64,000 nucleotides of DNA from Actinomadura rudentiformis (GTDB lineage: Bacteria > Actinomycetota > Actinomycetes > Streptosporangiales > Streptosporangiaceae), in contig NZ_WBMT01000010.1 in the NCBI RefSeq assembly GCF_008923185.1, positions 248,001 through 312,000 of the forward strand, in the 5' to 3' direction. The notes beneath the pieces are model-generated. The model did no database searches. It saw only the letters and a list, made by a program, of their open reading frames with translations, and had not been told where the DNA came from. Both the position numbers and the translations under genes were made by a program. Below, piece by piece: positions 16,376 to 26,019 of the stretch; within the stretch, counting starts at the first letter, position 1; each line of letters starts with the position of its first letter.

Positions 16376-17859
16376 CCTCGTCAGGCTTGCTCGTCGAAGG
16401 CGGATTCGTCTACACCGCCGACGAGCACCACACCATCCTCCCTTCAGGGTCCGTCCTCATCGTGGACGATCGGATCGTCGCCGTAGGCGACCGTGTGGAG
16501 GTGGCCGGCGCGCTCGCACGGTTGCCGGCGGAGGCCGGCGACCGGATTCAGCGCCTGGACGCCGAGGGCATGGTCGTCCTGCCCGGATTGGTCAACGCCC
16601 ACTGGCACGAGATGTTCGCGCTGCGCTTGCCCTTCAAGGGAGCGCTGCGCGATCCCTCCGATCGCGACGACGCAGCCGGGTTCATGGCGCATGGCGGGGA
16701 CATCCCCCGGCTGTCGCTCGCCTTCGACTCGTTCTCCCATGTCAGCGAAGGCATGACCGAGGAGGAGGCCGACGCGATCGCCCGCTACTCGCTCTGGACG
16801 CAGCTTCGATCGGGCACCACCACCGTCGGCGACGCCGGGTCGCTGAACCGGCCAGACCGGATCGCCGCGGCCGCACAGGCTCTCGGCATGCGCGCCTCGA
16901 TCACCACATGGGCCAGCGACGCCGTCTGTCCGCCCGGTGAGAACGAATACCGCCGCACCCGCGATGCCGACGCGGTGCTGAGTCGCACCGAAGAGCTCCT
17001 TCAGCGGTATCCCGCCGAGCCTGGCGGCCTCGTGCGCTCTGCCGCATCGGCCTTGTACGTCACCAACCTCTCCGACGAGCTCGGCCATGGGTTGCGAGAC
17101 CTGGCGCAGCACTACGACACACCGTTCCTCACCCATGTCGGCGCGCTGCGCAACGAACCCGAGGCCGTCCGGACCTACTACGGCGCCACCTCGGTGCGCA
17201 GGCTGGACGACCTCGGCCTGTTGTCCGAGCGGCTGATGGCCATCCACTGCGCGTTCGCCGATCACGAGGAGCGCAAGCGCCTGGTGGCGTCGAACGCTCA
17301 CATCAGCCACTCACCGGCGAAGTACGGCAGCACCGGCGAATCGACCATGAGCGAGACGAAGACCATCCCCGAGCTGATGAGGTCCGGGCTCGACGTGTCA
17401 CTGTCGACCGACGGGGCGTCTCTTCCGATCGGCGGTATGCCTGAGGCGATGACTGCCGCATGGCAGCTGCACAACGAGATGGCCGCCGACCCGTGCCACC
17501 TGCCGCCGACCCAGGCGCTGGCGATGGCGACCCGGCTCGCCGCGCGCGGGCTGCGTTGGGCGGACGAGATCGGCAGCCTGGAGAAAGGCAAGCAGGCCGA
17601 CCTCATCCTGATCCCGGCCGACGACTGGCGCTACCTGCTCAATCCGCGTCCCTTGGAGGCGTTCTTGACGCTGGGCGGCTCGAACGACGTGGACACGGTG
17701 ATCGTGGCCGGGAAGGTTCGCCTGTCCGGCGGGCACCATCCCGAGTTCGACGAGGCAGCGATCACCGAGCACTACCTACACGCCCTGCGGTCGTTCTCCG
17801 CACGGCAGCTCGATCTGGATGAGGCTGTCCTGGCGCGAGTCTTCGACGGGAGGTCGTGA
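16372..17859 (+). CDS. ATZ/TRZ-type amidohydrolase, probable benzoxazole cyclase
   Basis: 495 residues from GTG 16372 (GTGA overlap). Metal-dependent amidohydrolase fold with NAHWHEMF (His77, His79), FLTHVGA (His255), AIHCAF (His292) and SLSTDGAS (Asp347), followed by the usual C-terminal beta-sandwich (KGKQADLILIP). The family hydrolyses C-N bonds in triazines, adenosine and similar rings. In the A33853 and nataxazole pathways a relative closes the benzoxazole ring from an N-acylated 3-hydroxyanthranilate, and with the 3-hydroxyanthranilate genes here that is the favoured role. Family is firm; the cyclase role rests on context. Confidence 0.85.
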   Translation: MTSSGLLVEGGFVYTADEHHTILPSGSVLIVDDRIVAVGDRVEVAGALARLPAEAGDRIQRLDAEGMVVLPGLVNAHWHEMFALRLPFKGALRDPSDRDDAAGFMAHGGDIPRLSLAFDSFSHVSEGMTEEEADAIARYSLWTQLRSGTTTVGDAGSLNRPDRIAAAAQALGMRASITTWASDAVCPPGENEYRRTRDADAVLSRTEELLQRYPAEPGGLVRSAASALYVTNLSDELGHGLRDLAQHYDTPFLTHVGALRNEPEAVRTYYGATSVRRLDDLGLLSERLMAIHCAFADHEERKRLVASNAHISHSPAKYGSTGESTMSETKTIPELMRSGLDVSLSTDGASLPIGGMPEAMTAAWQLHNEMAADPCHLPPTQALAMATRLAARGLRWADEIGSLEKGKQADLILIPADDWRYLLNPRPLEAFLTLGGSNDVDTVIVAGKVRLSGGHHPEFDEAAITEHYLHALRSFSARQLDLDEAVLARVFDGRS

Positions 17860-18896
17860 TGCGACCCGATGTCTACATCGCAGGAGTGGGCGGCTACTTC
17901 CCGAAAGCCGTACCGGTCGACGAAGCAATCGCCAATGGCGACTACAGCACGCAGGCACAAGAACAAACGGGTCAGCGATGCGTCGCGATGGCCGGCGAGG
18001 ACGACACGCTTCCGACGATGGCGGTTCAAGCCGGCAGAATCGCGCTTGACCGATCGAGGCACGCACCCGACGACGTCGGCCTCCTCCTGCATGCGGCGAC
18101 CAGCTACAACGGCCTGGACGGCTGGAACATCGGTTCGTACCTCCAGAAAGAGATCCTGGATGGCGCCGGCCTGTCCTTCGAAGTCCGGCAGTTGTCCAAC
18201 GGCTCCGTTGGTTCGATGGAACTGGCAGCCCGGTACCTGGCAGCCACCCCCGAGACCCAGGCCGCGATGATCACTGCCGCTGACCAGTTCACAGCTCCGT
18301 ACTGGAACCGCTGGACCAGCAACATGGGCATGGTCTTCGGCGACGGCGCCAGCGCGGCCGTGCTCTCGCGGCGCGGCGGCTTCGCGCGCGTGCTATCGGT
18401 GGTCACCGAGACGGCGCCGGAGCTCGAACCGCTGCACCGCGGAAGCCAGCCCTTCCAGCCAGGCCCGGCCGCCGACCAGTTCCCGGTCAGCCTGTGGATG
18501 CGCAGCCTGGAGTGCTACGACGAGATGGACCCCGACGACGTGGCCGAACGCATGGTCCGTGGGCTGTGCGCCTCGGCGAGCAGCGCGGCCGAAGAGGCCG
18601 GGATGGCGGTCGGCGACGCCGCCCGCTATGTCGTCCCCAGCTTCGGCCGGGAGCTCGTCGAAAAGGAGTGCCTCGGGCCCCTGGGCCTCGACGTCGACCG
18701 CACAACGTGGGACTGGGGAATGGACGTCGGACACTGCGGGACCGCCGATCACTTCGGAGGTCTGAGCCATCTCGCCGAGACCGGCCGCCTCAACCAGGGC
18801 GACAGGGTGATGCTGATCAGCGTGGGAGGCGGTTTCAACTGGACGAGCGTCGTTCTGGAGATCTTGGAGAGCCCGGATCACTGGGCCGAAAAGTGA
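17859..18896 (+). CDS. KSIII-like protein with Ser for Cys and no active-site His
   Basis: 345 residues from ATG 17859 (TGATG overlap, GGGAGG upstream). Same fold as the gene at 15078. Aligned by eye, the nucleophile segment RQLSNGS has Ser113 where its sister has Cys113. The segment VVPSFGRE has Ser261 where the sister has His263. GHCGTAD (His292, Asp297) is kept. A Ser nucleophile is known in DpsC of the daunorubicin pathway, but loss of the His as well is unusual. It might be a starter or acyl selector, a partner subunit, or an acyltransferase with altered chemistry that forms the amide or ester between aryl units. Last gene of the rightward operon. Confidence 0.82.
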   Translation: MRPDVYIAGVGGYFPKAVPVDEAIANGDYSTQAQEQTGQRCVAMAGEDDTLPTMAVQAGRIALDRSRHAPDDVGLLLHAATSYNGLDGWNIGSYLQKEILDGAGLSFEVRQLSNGSVGSMELAARYLAATPETQAAMITAADQFTAPYWNRWTSNMGMVFGDGASAAVLSRRGGFARVLSVVTETAPELEPLHRGSQPFQPGPAADQFPVSLWMRSLECYDEMDPDDVAERMVRGLCASASSAAEEAGMAVGDAARYVVPSFGRELVEKECLGPLGLDVDRTTWDWGMDVGHCGTADHFGGLSHLAETGRLNQGDRVMLISVGGGFNWTSVVLEILESPDHWAEK

Positions 18897-19069
18897 CGCA
18901 GGCAGGACGCACGAGAACGGTAAGCCCGATCACATGCCGGGTCTGAACAGGCGGCAAGGGTCGCAGCGGATTGCATGGAGATGGAACGGTCCGAGCTGAT
19001 GTGTGGCCACTGTCACCTGCACGACCTATGCTGCGGGCATCACCCGTTCACGCTGCGGGAGGTGAGGCC

Positions 19070-19204
19070 GTGCGCGTGCAGGGAGCCATCCGCCCCGAGA
19101 TCAGCCTGCCCGAATACGCACGCGAGCTCGTCCACGATGCCGTGTCCGGCCTCCGCACGATCGCCGGGCGGGAGGAAGCCGATGGCGCCACACGGCCTGC
19201 GTGA
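19070..19204 (+). CDS. Possible small ORF ahead of the GAF regulator
   Basis: GTG at 19070 with a good GGGAGGTGAGG upstream would give 44 residues (VRVQGAIRPEISLPEYAREL..., helical), ending inside the next gene. No family was recognised. It may be a small protein, a leader or the leftover of a deleted gene. The interval 18897-19069 holds nothing else that can be named. Confidence 0.3.
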   Translation: MRVQGAIRPEISLPEYARELVHDAVSGLRTIAGREEADGATRPA

Positions 19205-20411
19205 CCGGCGGACGCGGCTGGTCCGCGAGTGGGGTCGGCTGGTGGACGGAGACGGCTCGCCGGTGCGGCCGCGTGACCCGGACCTGCGGGCCGAGATCGC
19301 CGCGTCGTGGGACCGGTCGCGGATCGTGGTCGACCCGCACCGCGACTGTGCGCCCGCCGACCTCGACGCGGCGGAGCGTTGGCACACGTCGGCGCTGGCC
19401 GGGCCCGTCGGCGAGATGGCAGGCGAGCTGCGCTCCATCGCCGACGACGCGGGGTTCGTCGCGGCCGTGACCGACGCCGAGGGCACGATCCTGTGGACGT
19501 ACGGCGGACGGGTCATGCGGCACCGCGCCGAACGGGTCAACTTCGCGCCGGGCGGCCGGTGGGACGAGACCGCCATGGGCACCAACGCCCCCGCGCTCGC
19601 GCTGCGCGACCGCCGCCCGGCCACGGTGTTCTCGGCGGAGCATCTGGTCGAGGCTCTGCACGGCTGGGTCTGCTATGCCGCGCCGCTGCGCGCTCCTGAC
19701 GGACGGGTGCTGGGTGTGCTCGACCTGTCCAGCACCTGGGATCGTGCGCACCCGATGGTGATGCCGACCGTGCGGACGCTCGTGGCGGGCATCGAGGACC
19801 GGTTGGCCCGGTTGCCGCCCACCGTGCTGTCGCCCGCCCTGTCCGCACCGCGCGTCGTGCTGGAGTGCCTGGGCGGCGGACGGGTCGTACGGGACGGCGC
19901 CGCCCTGCCGCTGCGCCCTCGGCAGCTGGAGATCCTCGCCCTGCTGGCGCTGGAGCCGGACGGCTTCACACCCGACCGGCTGCGCGAGGCTCTGCACGGC
20001 GACCGGCACGTCTCCGTCTCCTCACTGAAGGCGCAGGTCTCTCACCTGCGCAGCGCGCTCGGCGGAGCCCTGGCCCAGCGGCACTACGTGCTGACCGAGC
20101 CGGTCAGCTGTGACGCCTCCACCGTGCTGGACGCTCTGGCCCGCGGCGACACCGCGACGGCCGTACAGCGTTACACCGGCCCATTGCTGCCCGAGTCCGA
20201 GGCCCCCGGCATCGTGCGGTGGCGCGACTACCTGGAGGTCGCGGTCCGCAAGGCGGTCCTGGCCTCGCCCGCACCCGAGCACGCGCTGGAGTACGGCGAC
20301 CGGCACCGGCACGACCTGGAGATCCACCAGCACGCGCACCGGCTGCTGGCTCCGTCCGACGGCCGCCGCGGGATCACAGCGGCCCGCATTGACGCCGCCC
20401 TACGCGCTTGA
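19182..20411 (+). CDS. GAF-domain transcriptional regulator of the aldehyde dehydrogenase genes
   Basis: 409 residues from ATG 19182, with GGAGGAAG upstream; the open frame extends to 18975 but that part is Cys/Pro-rich without resemblance. An AcoR-like N-terminal region (LRAEIAASWDRSR) is followed by a GAF sensor (FVAAVTDAEGTILWTYG, ERVNFAPGGRWDETAMGTNAPALAL) and a C-terminal region with RQLEILALLALEPDGF that looks like a winged helix for DNA binding. There is no AAA+ sigma-54 domain. Such proteins often precede exaC-type acetaldehyde dehydrogenase genes in actinomycetes, as here. Confidence 0.8.
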   Translation: MAPHGLRDRRTRLVREWGRLVDGDGSPVRPRDPDLRAEIAASWDRSRIVVDPHRDCAPADLDAAERWHTSALAGPVGEMAGELRSIADDAGFVAAVTDAEGTILWTYGGRVMRHRAERVNFAPGGRWDETAMGTNAPALALRDRRPATVFSAEHLVEALHGWVCYAAPLRAPDGRVLGVLDLSSTWDRAHPMVMPTVRTLVAGIEDRLARLPPTVLSPALSAPRVVLECLGGGRVVRDGAALPLRPRQLEILALLALEPDGFTPDRLREALHGDRHVSVSSLKAQVSHLRSALGGALAQRHYVLTEPVSCDASTVLDALARGDTATAVQRYTGPLLPESEAPGIVRWRDYLEVAVRKAVLASPAPEHALEYGDRHRHDLEIHQHAHRLLAPSDGRRGITAARIDAALRA

Positions 20412-20455
20412 GCCGCCCGCCGCGCTTGAGCCGCCCTCGCGCTTGAGGCGCCCGC
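20403..20455 (+). repeat. Three tandem 17-18 bp repeats across a stop codon
   Basis: Three near-identical copies of CGCGCTTGAGCCGCCC(GC). The first contains the TGA stop of the GAF regulator, so slippage here duplicates the stop region without changing the protein. Confidence 0.85.
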
Positions 20456-20554
20456 CGCGCGGCTGACGGGCCGGTTCGCCGCGGCAACCTTCCGACAACC
20501 TCCCCGGCGCATCGTGGCCTTCATCGCATCGGCTCACCCCACCGAGGAGGACCC

Positions 20555-22071
<1,517 letters not shown>

Positions 22072-22072
<1 letters not shown>

Positions 22073-22467
22073 TGGTGGAACGCGTCGCACTCACCCAGGC
22101 GGCCGCCGACCTCCTCGCCGACCTGGTCAAGCGGCACGGACCGGTGATGTTCCACCAGTCGGGCGGCTGCTGCGACGGCAGCTCCCCGATGTGCTACCCC
22201 CGTGGCGAGTTCATGGTGGGCGCGGCCGACGTCCTGCTCGGCGAGCTGCCCGACGGCACCCCGTTCTGGATGAGCGCGTCGCAGTTCGAGTACTGGAAGC
22301 ACACCCATCTGACGGTCGACGTGGTCCCGGGCCGGGGCAGCGGCTTCTCCTTGGAGGCGCCGGAGGGCGTCCGCTTCCTGATTCGCTCTCGCCTCTTCAC
22401 CGAGGAAGAGGCCGAACACGTCGAATCCGAGCCACCCCTCCATACCGGCGACACCTTCCAGGCATAG
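22072..22467 (+). CDS. DUF779 family protein
   Basis: 131 residues, start coupled to the aldehyde dehydrogenase stop (TGATG). MFHQSGGCCDGSSPMCYP and HTHLTVDVVPGRGSGFSLE are hallmarks of DUF779, a small family found almost always downstream of acetaldehyde dehydrogenase genes. The Cys pair and further Cys suggest metal or redox binding. Function unknown. Confidence 0.88.
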
Positions 22468-22598
22468 GCCGGCCGGTGTTCCAGGTTGGCCCTGATACGG
22501 CGTCTTCCTCTCCCCACAGGTACAACGCCTCTTGGACATGGCACACAGCCAGCTCGGAGGGAAGAGGCGGGACGTGCCGATAACCTCCATACGACAGG

Positions 22599-22625
22599 CA
22601 CCGCGCCGGCTCCAACGGCGCGGTG
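22599..22625 (+). terminator. Hairpin downstream of the DUF779 gene
   Basis: Arms CACCGCGCC and GGCGCGGTG (9 bp, perfect) around a nine-base loop, followed by a short T-containing run. Likely terminator of the aldehyde dehydrogenase operon, 130 bp after its last stop. Confidence 0.5.
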
Positions 22626-23443
22626 TTTGCGTTCAAGGGCCCCCTCTGTGCACGTACCACGGGACGCGGCCTGCCCGGCCGCAGAACATGAGGTCGACGT
22701 CGTGATGCATGGTGACGATCTCAGGCAGGCACTCGTCGCTGATGAGCACCTCCACGAAGGCTGTTCAAAACCACTCGTTGGCCTACCAAATGGATGGAAC
22801 ACTGGGAATACGAGGTCGTCGCCAAGCTGCCGCTACCTCCCGATCTCCGCAACCCAGATTGCATGATCGGACCGGGGCGGTGGTGCGGCGCCGGATACGT
22901 CGACGGTTTCCCTATCTGCTCCTCGGGGTGTCACGCTCCGGTTTGAGCAACTCGCCCGCCTGGCCCGGTAGCTAGCGAGATTGAGGGTTACGCCACGCAG
23001 GCAGAAGCCCCGCTGCTTCCTGGCCGAGACACTCATTCCCCTTGATCACAGTCATGGCTTCGAATCCCCGAACTCAATGGATGATCTCCGCGGCTTCTCG
23101 CCTGCCCGGCAAGATCATTTCCGCCCCTGGGGAGATACCCGCGCAGAGCCATGCCAGAGGCTGGGCCAGATAGTGGTCACCTCCAGGGCAGGAACGGCTG
23201 GTGGCTGTCGGGCGCGGACCTCTAGCAGACGCGCAGGCAGCGGAATCAGTCGATCGCGCGTTCCAGCACGCGGCGGCGGACGCCCAGATCGGTGTTGCTG
23301 GATTCCTCAGGTTCGTGACAACGTTCCCGGGTCGCGCGTTGTGATGATCGGTCGTTCGGCGGCTGATCGACTTCTGCCCTCCCATTGATGCGGGACGGGC
23401 GACTTTAGCGGCCAGTGCGGATGGCCGACGGGCGAAGTGGTGC
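22626..23443. other. About 820 bp without a recognisable gene
   Basis: Only short overlapping frames. A minus-strand stretch near 22680-22765 reads FVEVLISDECLPEIV then TMHHDVDLMF, which looks like a protein fragment of unknown family. Probably decayed DNA at the edge of the mobile region. Confidence 0.5.
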
Positions 23444-24217
23444 TTACTCGGTCACCGGGCTGCCGGATGGTGCGGAGGTCGCCTGGGTTTCGGACCTCGA
23501 TTGCCCAAACTTGATCGGGTTGTGTCGCGGTGCGGGCTCGACGATGTCGGCGATGAGGGCCGTGAGCGGGGGTTGGTTGTGGCATCTGATCGCCGCGTCG
23601 ATGAGATGCCGCGCAGCTATCGCGGGATCGGCGTGCCCCGACAGGATCCGGTATTTGCTCTGGTCGTCGAGAGAGGCGTCGAGGGCGGTGGAGCACAGCA
23701 GGTAGCGGTCTCTGGACTCGGCTTCCCGGATCGTCAGGGTCAGCGAGTCCAGCCGGTCACCGGCGGCATTGAGTAGGCCGCCGGCACGGGTCGGTGGTGG
23801 CAACTGGTGGGGACTTCTGCTCTCCGCGTTGGGTTCCGGACTGATTTGGTACAGGTCGCCGCGGAGCATGTATGCGCGGCCGGCGCCGAGGTGGATGAAG
23901 CCGATCCGGTCGTCGGCGCTGACCAGCGCGGTGAACATCGTGGACATCTCCGCGTGATGTGGGCTGCGTTCGGCCACGGCCGCGATGCGTCGTCGGGCGT
24001 CGTCCAGGGCGCCGTGCATCGCGGCTGTGAGGTCGTCGGGTGGCGTTGGGGTGTCGAGGCCGGCGAGCGCGTCGACGACGATCTCTGCCGCGAGTTCGCC
24101 GCCGACAGTGACGCCGGCTCCTTCGGCAACGGCGGCGAGCCAGGTTCCGGCGTGAACAGCGTCGGAGGCTATCGGGTTAATACCGGGGTCGGTGTGGACG
24201 GCGAAGGCGAAGGCCAT
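23444..24217 (-). CDS. PP2C-like protein without metal-binding residues
   Basis: 257 residues. The order of segments follows PP2C/SpoIIE-type Ser/Thr phosphatases: AAVAEGAGVTVGGELAAEIVVDAL where active enzymes have ADGMGGH..GE.AS, STMFTALVSADDRIGFIHLGAGRAYMLR, and RDRYLLCSTALDASL where active enzymes have LCSDGL. The two Asp that hold the Mn/Mg pair are Glu and Thr-Ala here, so it is probably not a working phosphatase. It could be a pseudophosphatase that binds phosphoproteins. No kinase gene is nearby. Confidence 0.65.
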   Translation of the reverse strand: MAFAFAVHTDPGINPIASDAVHAGTWLAAVAEGAGVTVGGELAAEIVVDALAGLDTPTPPDDLTAAMHGALDDARRRIAAVAERSPHHAEMSTMFTALVSADDRIGFIHLGAGRAYMLRGDLYQISPEPNAESRSPHQLPPPTRAGGLLNAAGDRLDSLTLTIREAESRDRYLLCSTALDASLDDQSKYRILSGHADPAIAARHLIDAAIRCHNQPPLTALIADIVEPAPRHNPIKFGQSRSETQATSAPSGSPVTE

Positions 24218-24492
24218 GCTCAGTATGACGCTCCGGATGGGATGAGCGATCAGGTCTGGGGCGTGGGATTCGTCCTGGGCGCGGGTTGGCCTCGGGGTCT
24301 CGGTCTACCTCGCGAGGTCGGGCTCACCGCCTGAACCCGGCGCGTGGCGCGGAAACCGCGAGCGCGAGGGCGGCCAGAGTCGTTCCTGACGGCGGCTGGC
24401 TCGTGGCAGTGATCAGTGGATATGCCGTCAATCTCTCCGTCGACGCGTCATCGTGGTCGCCCGGCCAGCGGCTCGGTGTTGGCCGCATCACA

Positions 24493-24526
24493 AGAGCCCT
24501 GATCACCTGCCGGTGATCAGGGCTCT
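24493..24526. terminator. Perfect 15-bp hairpin at the edge of the mobile-element remnant
   Basis: Arms AGAGCCCTGATCACC and GGTGATCAGGGCTCT with loop TGCC. It lies between the xis remnant and the PP2C-like gene, both on the minus strand, and would stop transcription leaving the element. There is no clear U-tract on either side. Confidence 0.65.
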
Positions 24527-24657
24527 GGATCATTTGCCGGTCATCTGCCATCGGGATCTGACGTGATCAGGTGGACATCCCTGTAGCTCAGTGTCCCTGG
24601 CGACACTCCGCAGCGTCCGGATTGAACGTCGCCCTGAGTCCGGCGATCACGTCCCGA

Positions 24658-24890
24658 TCAGCCTGGAGGGTCGGCTGCCCGCCCGGCGTCCCTGCTCGCG
24701 CCGAGCAGCTTGAGCAGGTCTGCGGTGGGTACCCGGTAGCAGGTCCCAATGCGGAGGACGCGGCAGGGGAACTGGTCGCGGCGGGCGAGGTCGTAGGCGT
24801 AGGTCCGTGAGAGCCGAGAGCGCGGGCGGCGGTCATGATGTCGACGACGGTCGGGAGCTCGGGAAGGTCCTTGTACTTGAGGGTTTCCAC
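24658..24890 (-). pseudogene. Excisionase-like (MerR/Xis) gene with one-base deletion
   Basis: Starts at GTG 24890 with GGAGGT upstream: VETLKYKDLPELPTVVDIM, AARALG, and then the frame must move by one base to read SRTYAYDLARRDQFPCRVLR and VPTADLLKLLG to a TGA at 24658. The unshifted frame gives a low-complexity tail. The joined product of about 77 residues is the standard helix-turn-helix excisionase size for integrative elements. Confidence 0.75.
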
Positions 24891-24942
24891 GGTGAACCTC
24901 CGGTGGATGCAGTGGGCAGGGTGGCGGTGCCGAGCGCGATGG

Positions 24943-25455
24943 TCAGGTGAAGCACCAACCGCCGTCCGGGAGGCGTCGGAGTCGTCGATGGGGAGCGGAT
25001 CTTCGAGCGGGACGACGTCCGAGAGTGGTGCGTTGTAGCGGGTCAGCCAGACGGGGTCGCGTTGCAGCATGCGGCGGCGGGCGTTGAGGGTGTCTTCCAG
25101 GTGGCAAGCCTTGGCGAACAGGTCGGGCTGGTCGCGGCGCATGTCTTTCCAGGCGCTCAGCCGGTGGAACGGGCAGAACCAGCAAGCACTCTTGGGAGGT
25201 ACCGGCAGGCCGGCTGACCGGATGATGCGTGGGCAGTCGGTCCGGCGGATGCCCAGGTCGAGGAGCGGGTAGACGATGCGTTCGCAGGCTTCGCTGCGGC
25301 GGTTGTTGGCGCGGTGTATCTCGTCCAGGCTGATGCCGATGCCTATCGTGGCCGGGTTGGTGGCGCTGGCGCCGTGGGCCTTGAGGTAGCGCCCGATGAC
25401 CCTGATCTTGAAGTCAGCGGTGCTTATCTGCACCAGGCGATCATGGGCAAGCTTT
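24943..25455 (-). pseudogene. Fragment of PAPS-reductase-like protein
   Basis: Reads TADFKIRVIGRYLKAHGA, then PPKSACWFCPFHRLSAW and FAKACHLEDTLNARRR, the C-terminal half of the adenine-nucleotide alpha-hydrolase-like (phosphoadenosine phosphosulfate reductase) proteins found on actinomycete elements. The N-terminal ATP-binding half is missing, and the last residues (GGWCFT, stop at 24943) are in a different frame from the body. Not expected to be functional. Confidence 0.65.
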
Positions 25456-25547
25456 GTTGCTTCTTCGTTTTGGCCTAGTTGCGGCTGCTGTGGCCTGGGG
25501 GTCGAGGCCGTGGCAGGATGGCAGAGTGATCTCGATCCGAAAGGGCG

Positions 25548-25964
25548 ATGCCGCGTAGGCCGCCTAGCGCTGTGCGCGCTTCGCTTCGTTCGCGAGCCCG
25601 GTCCCGCAAGCCCAGCTGGGGCTCCTCGGGGCGAGTGGTCGGGTGCGGCGATCCTCGGCAGTTGTGGTCGCCGGATATCACGGGCGTTCTTGATGACTAC
25701 GAGCGGTTCCTGAAACAACCCGATCGGTGGCTGTATGTTCCGCGGCCGGACCCGTACTGCGGTCCGATCCGGGCGCGTGACAGGTTGCAGCGGGAGCTGG
25801 ACCATTTGCCTGGGCGCGCTCGGAGCGATCTGCACCGCATCGTGAGAAGGCTTGATGCCGAGTTCCGTCGCCGAACACTGCCCGACCCCGACCCTGATCT
25901 GGATGAATGGCAGCCAGGTGCGTGGTGGCAACGCAGGCTGCTGGATGGGGATCAGGAGCGGTAG
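25548..25964 (+). CDS. Conserved-looking hypothetical protein inside the element
   Basis: 138 residues, ATG with AAAGGG upstream. The second half (LDDYERFLKQPDRWLYVPRP, YCGPIRARDRLQRELDHLPG, LDAEFRRRTLPDPDPD) has the composition and charge pattern of a real soluble protein. No domain was recognised. The first 40 residues are Arg/Ser-rich and may not be translated. It runs opposite to the surrounding element genes. Confidence 0.5.
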   Translation: MPRRPPSAVRASLRSRARSRKPSWGSSGRVVGCGDPRQLWSPDITGVLDDYERFLKQPDRWLYVPRPDPYCGPIRARDRLQRELDHLPGRARSDLHRIVRRLDAEFRRRTLPDPDPDLDEWQPGAWWQRRLLDGDQER

Positions 25965-26019
25965 CCAATGGCTCATGTCGGCTCCTCCCGCTGAGTGGAT
26001 GGCCGGGGGGGCGGGCAGA

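Noticed and set aside
18975..19100. Cys/His-rich N-terminal extension of the GAF regulator
   Set aside because: The ribosome-binding site and family start point to ATG 19182; the upstream part has no family resemblance.
23051..23085. GGCTTCGAATCCCCG looks like a tRNA T-arm
   Set aside because: The five bases on each side do not pair as a T-stem and no acceptor, anticodon or D-arm fits around it.
24575..24610. CTGTAGCTCAGTG resembles a tRNA D-arm
   Set aside because: No complete cloverleaf can be formed; kept only as a possible att trace near the mobile element.
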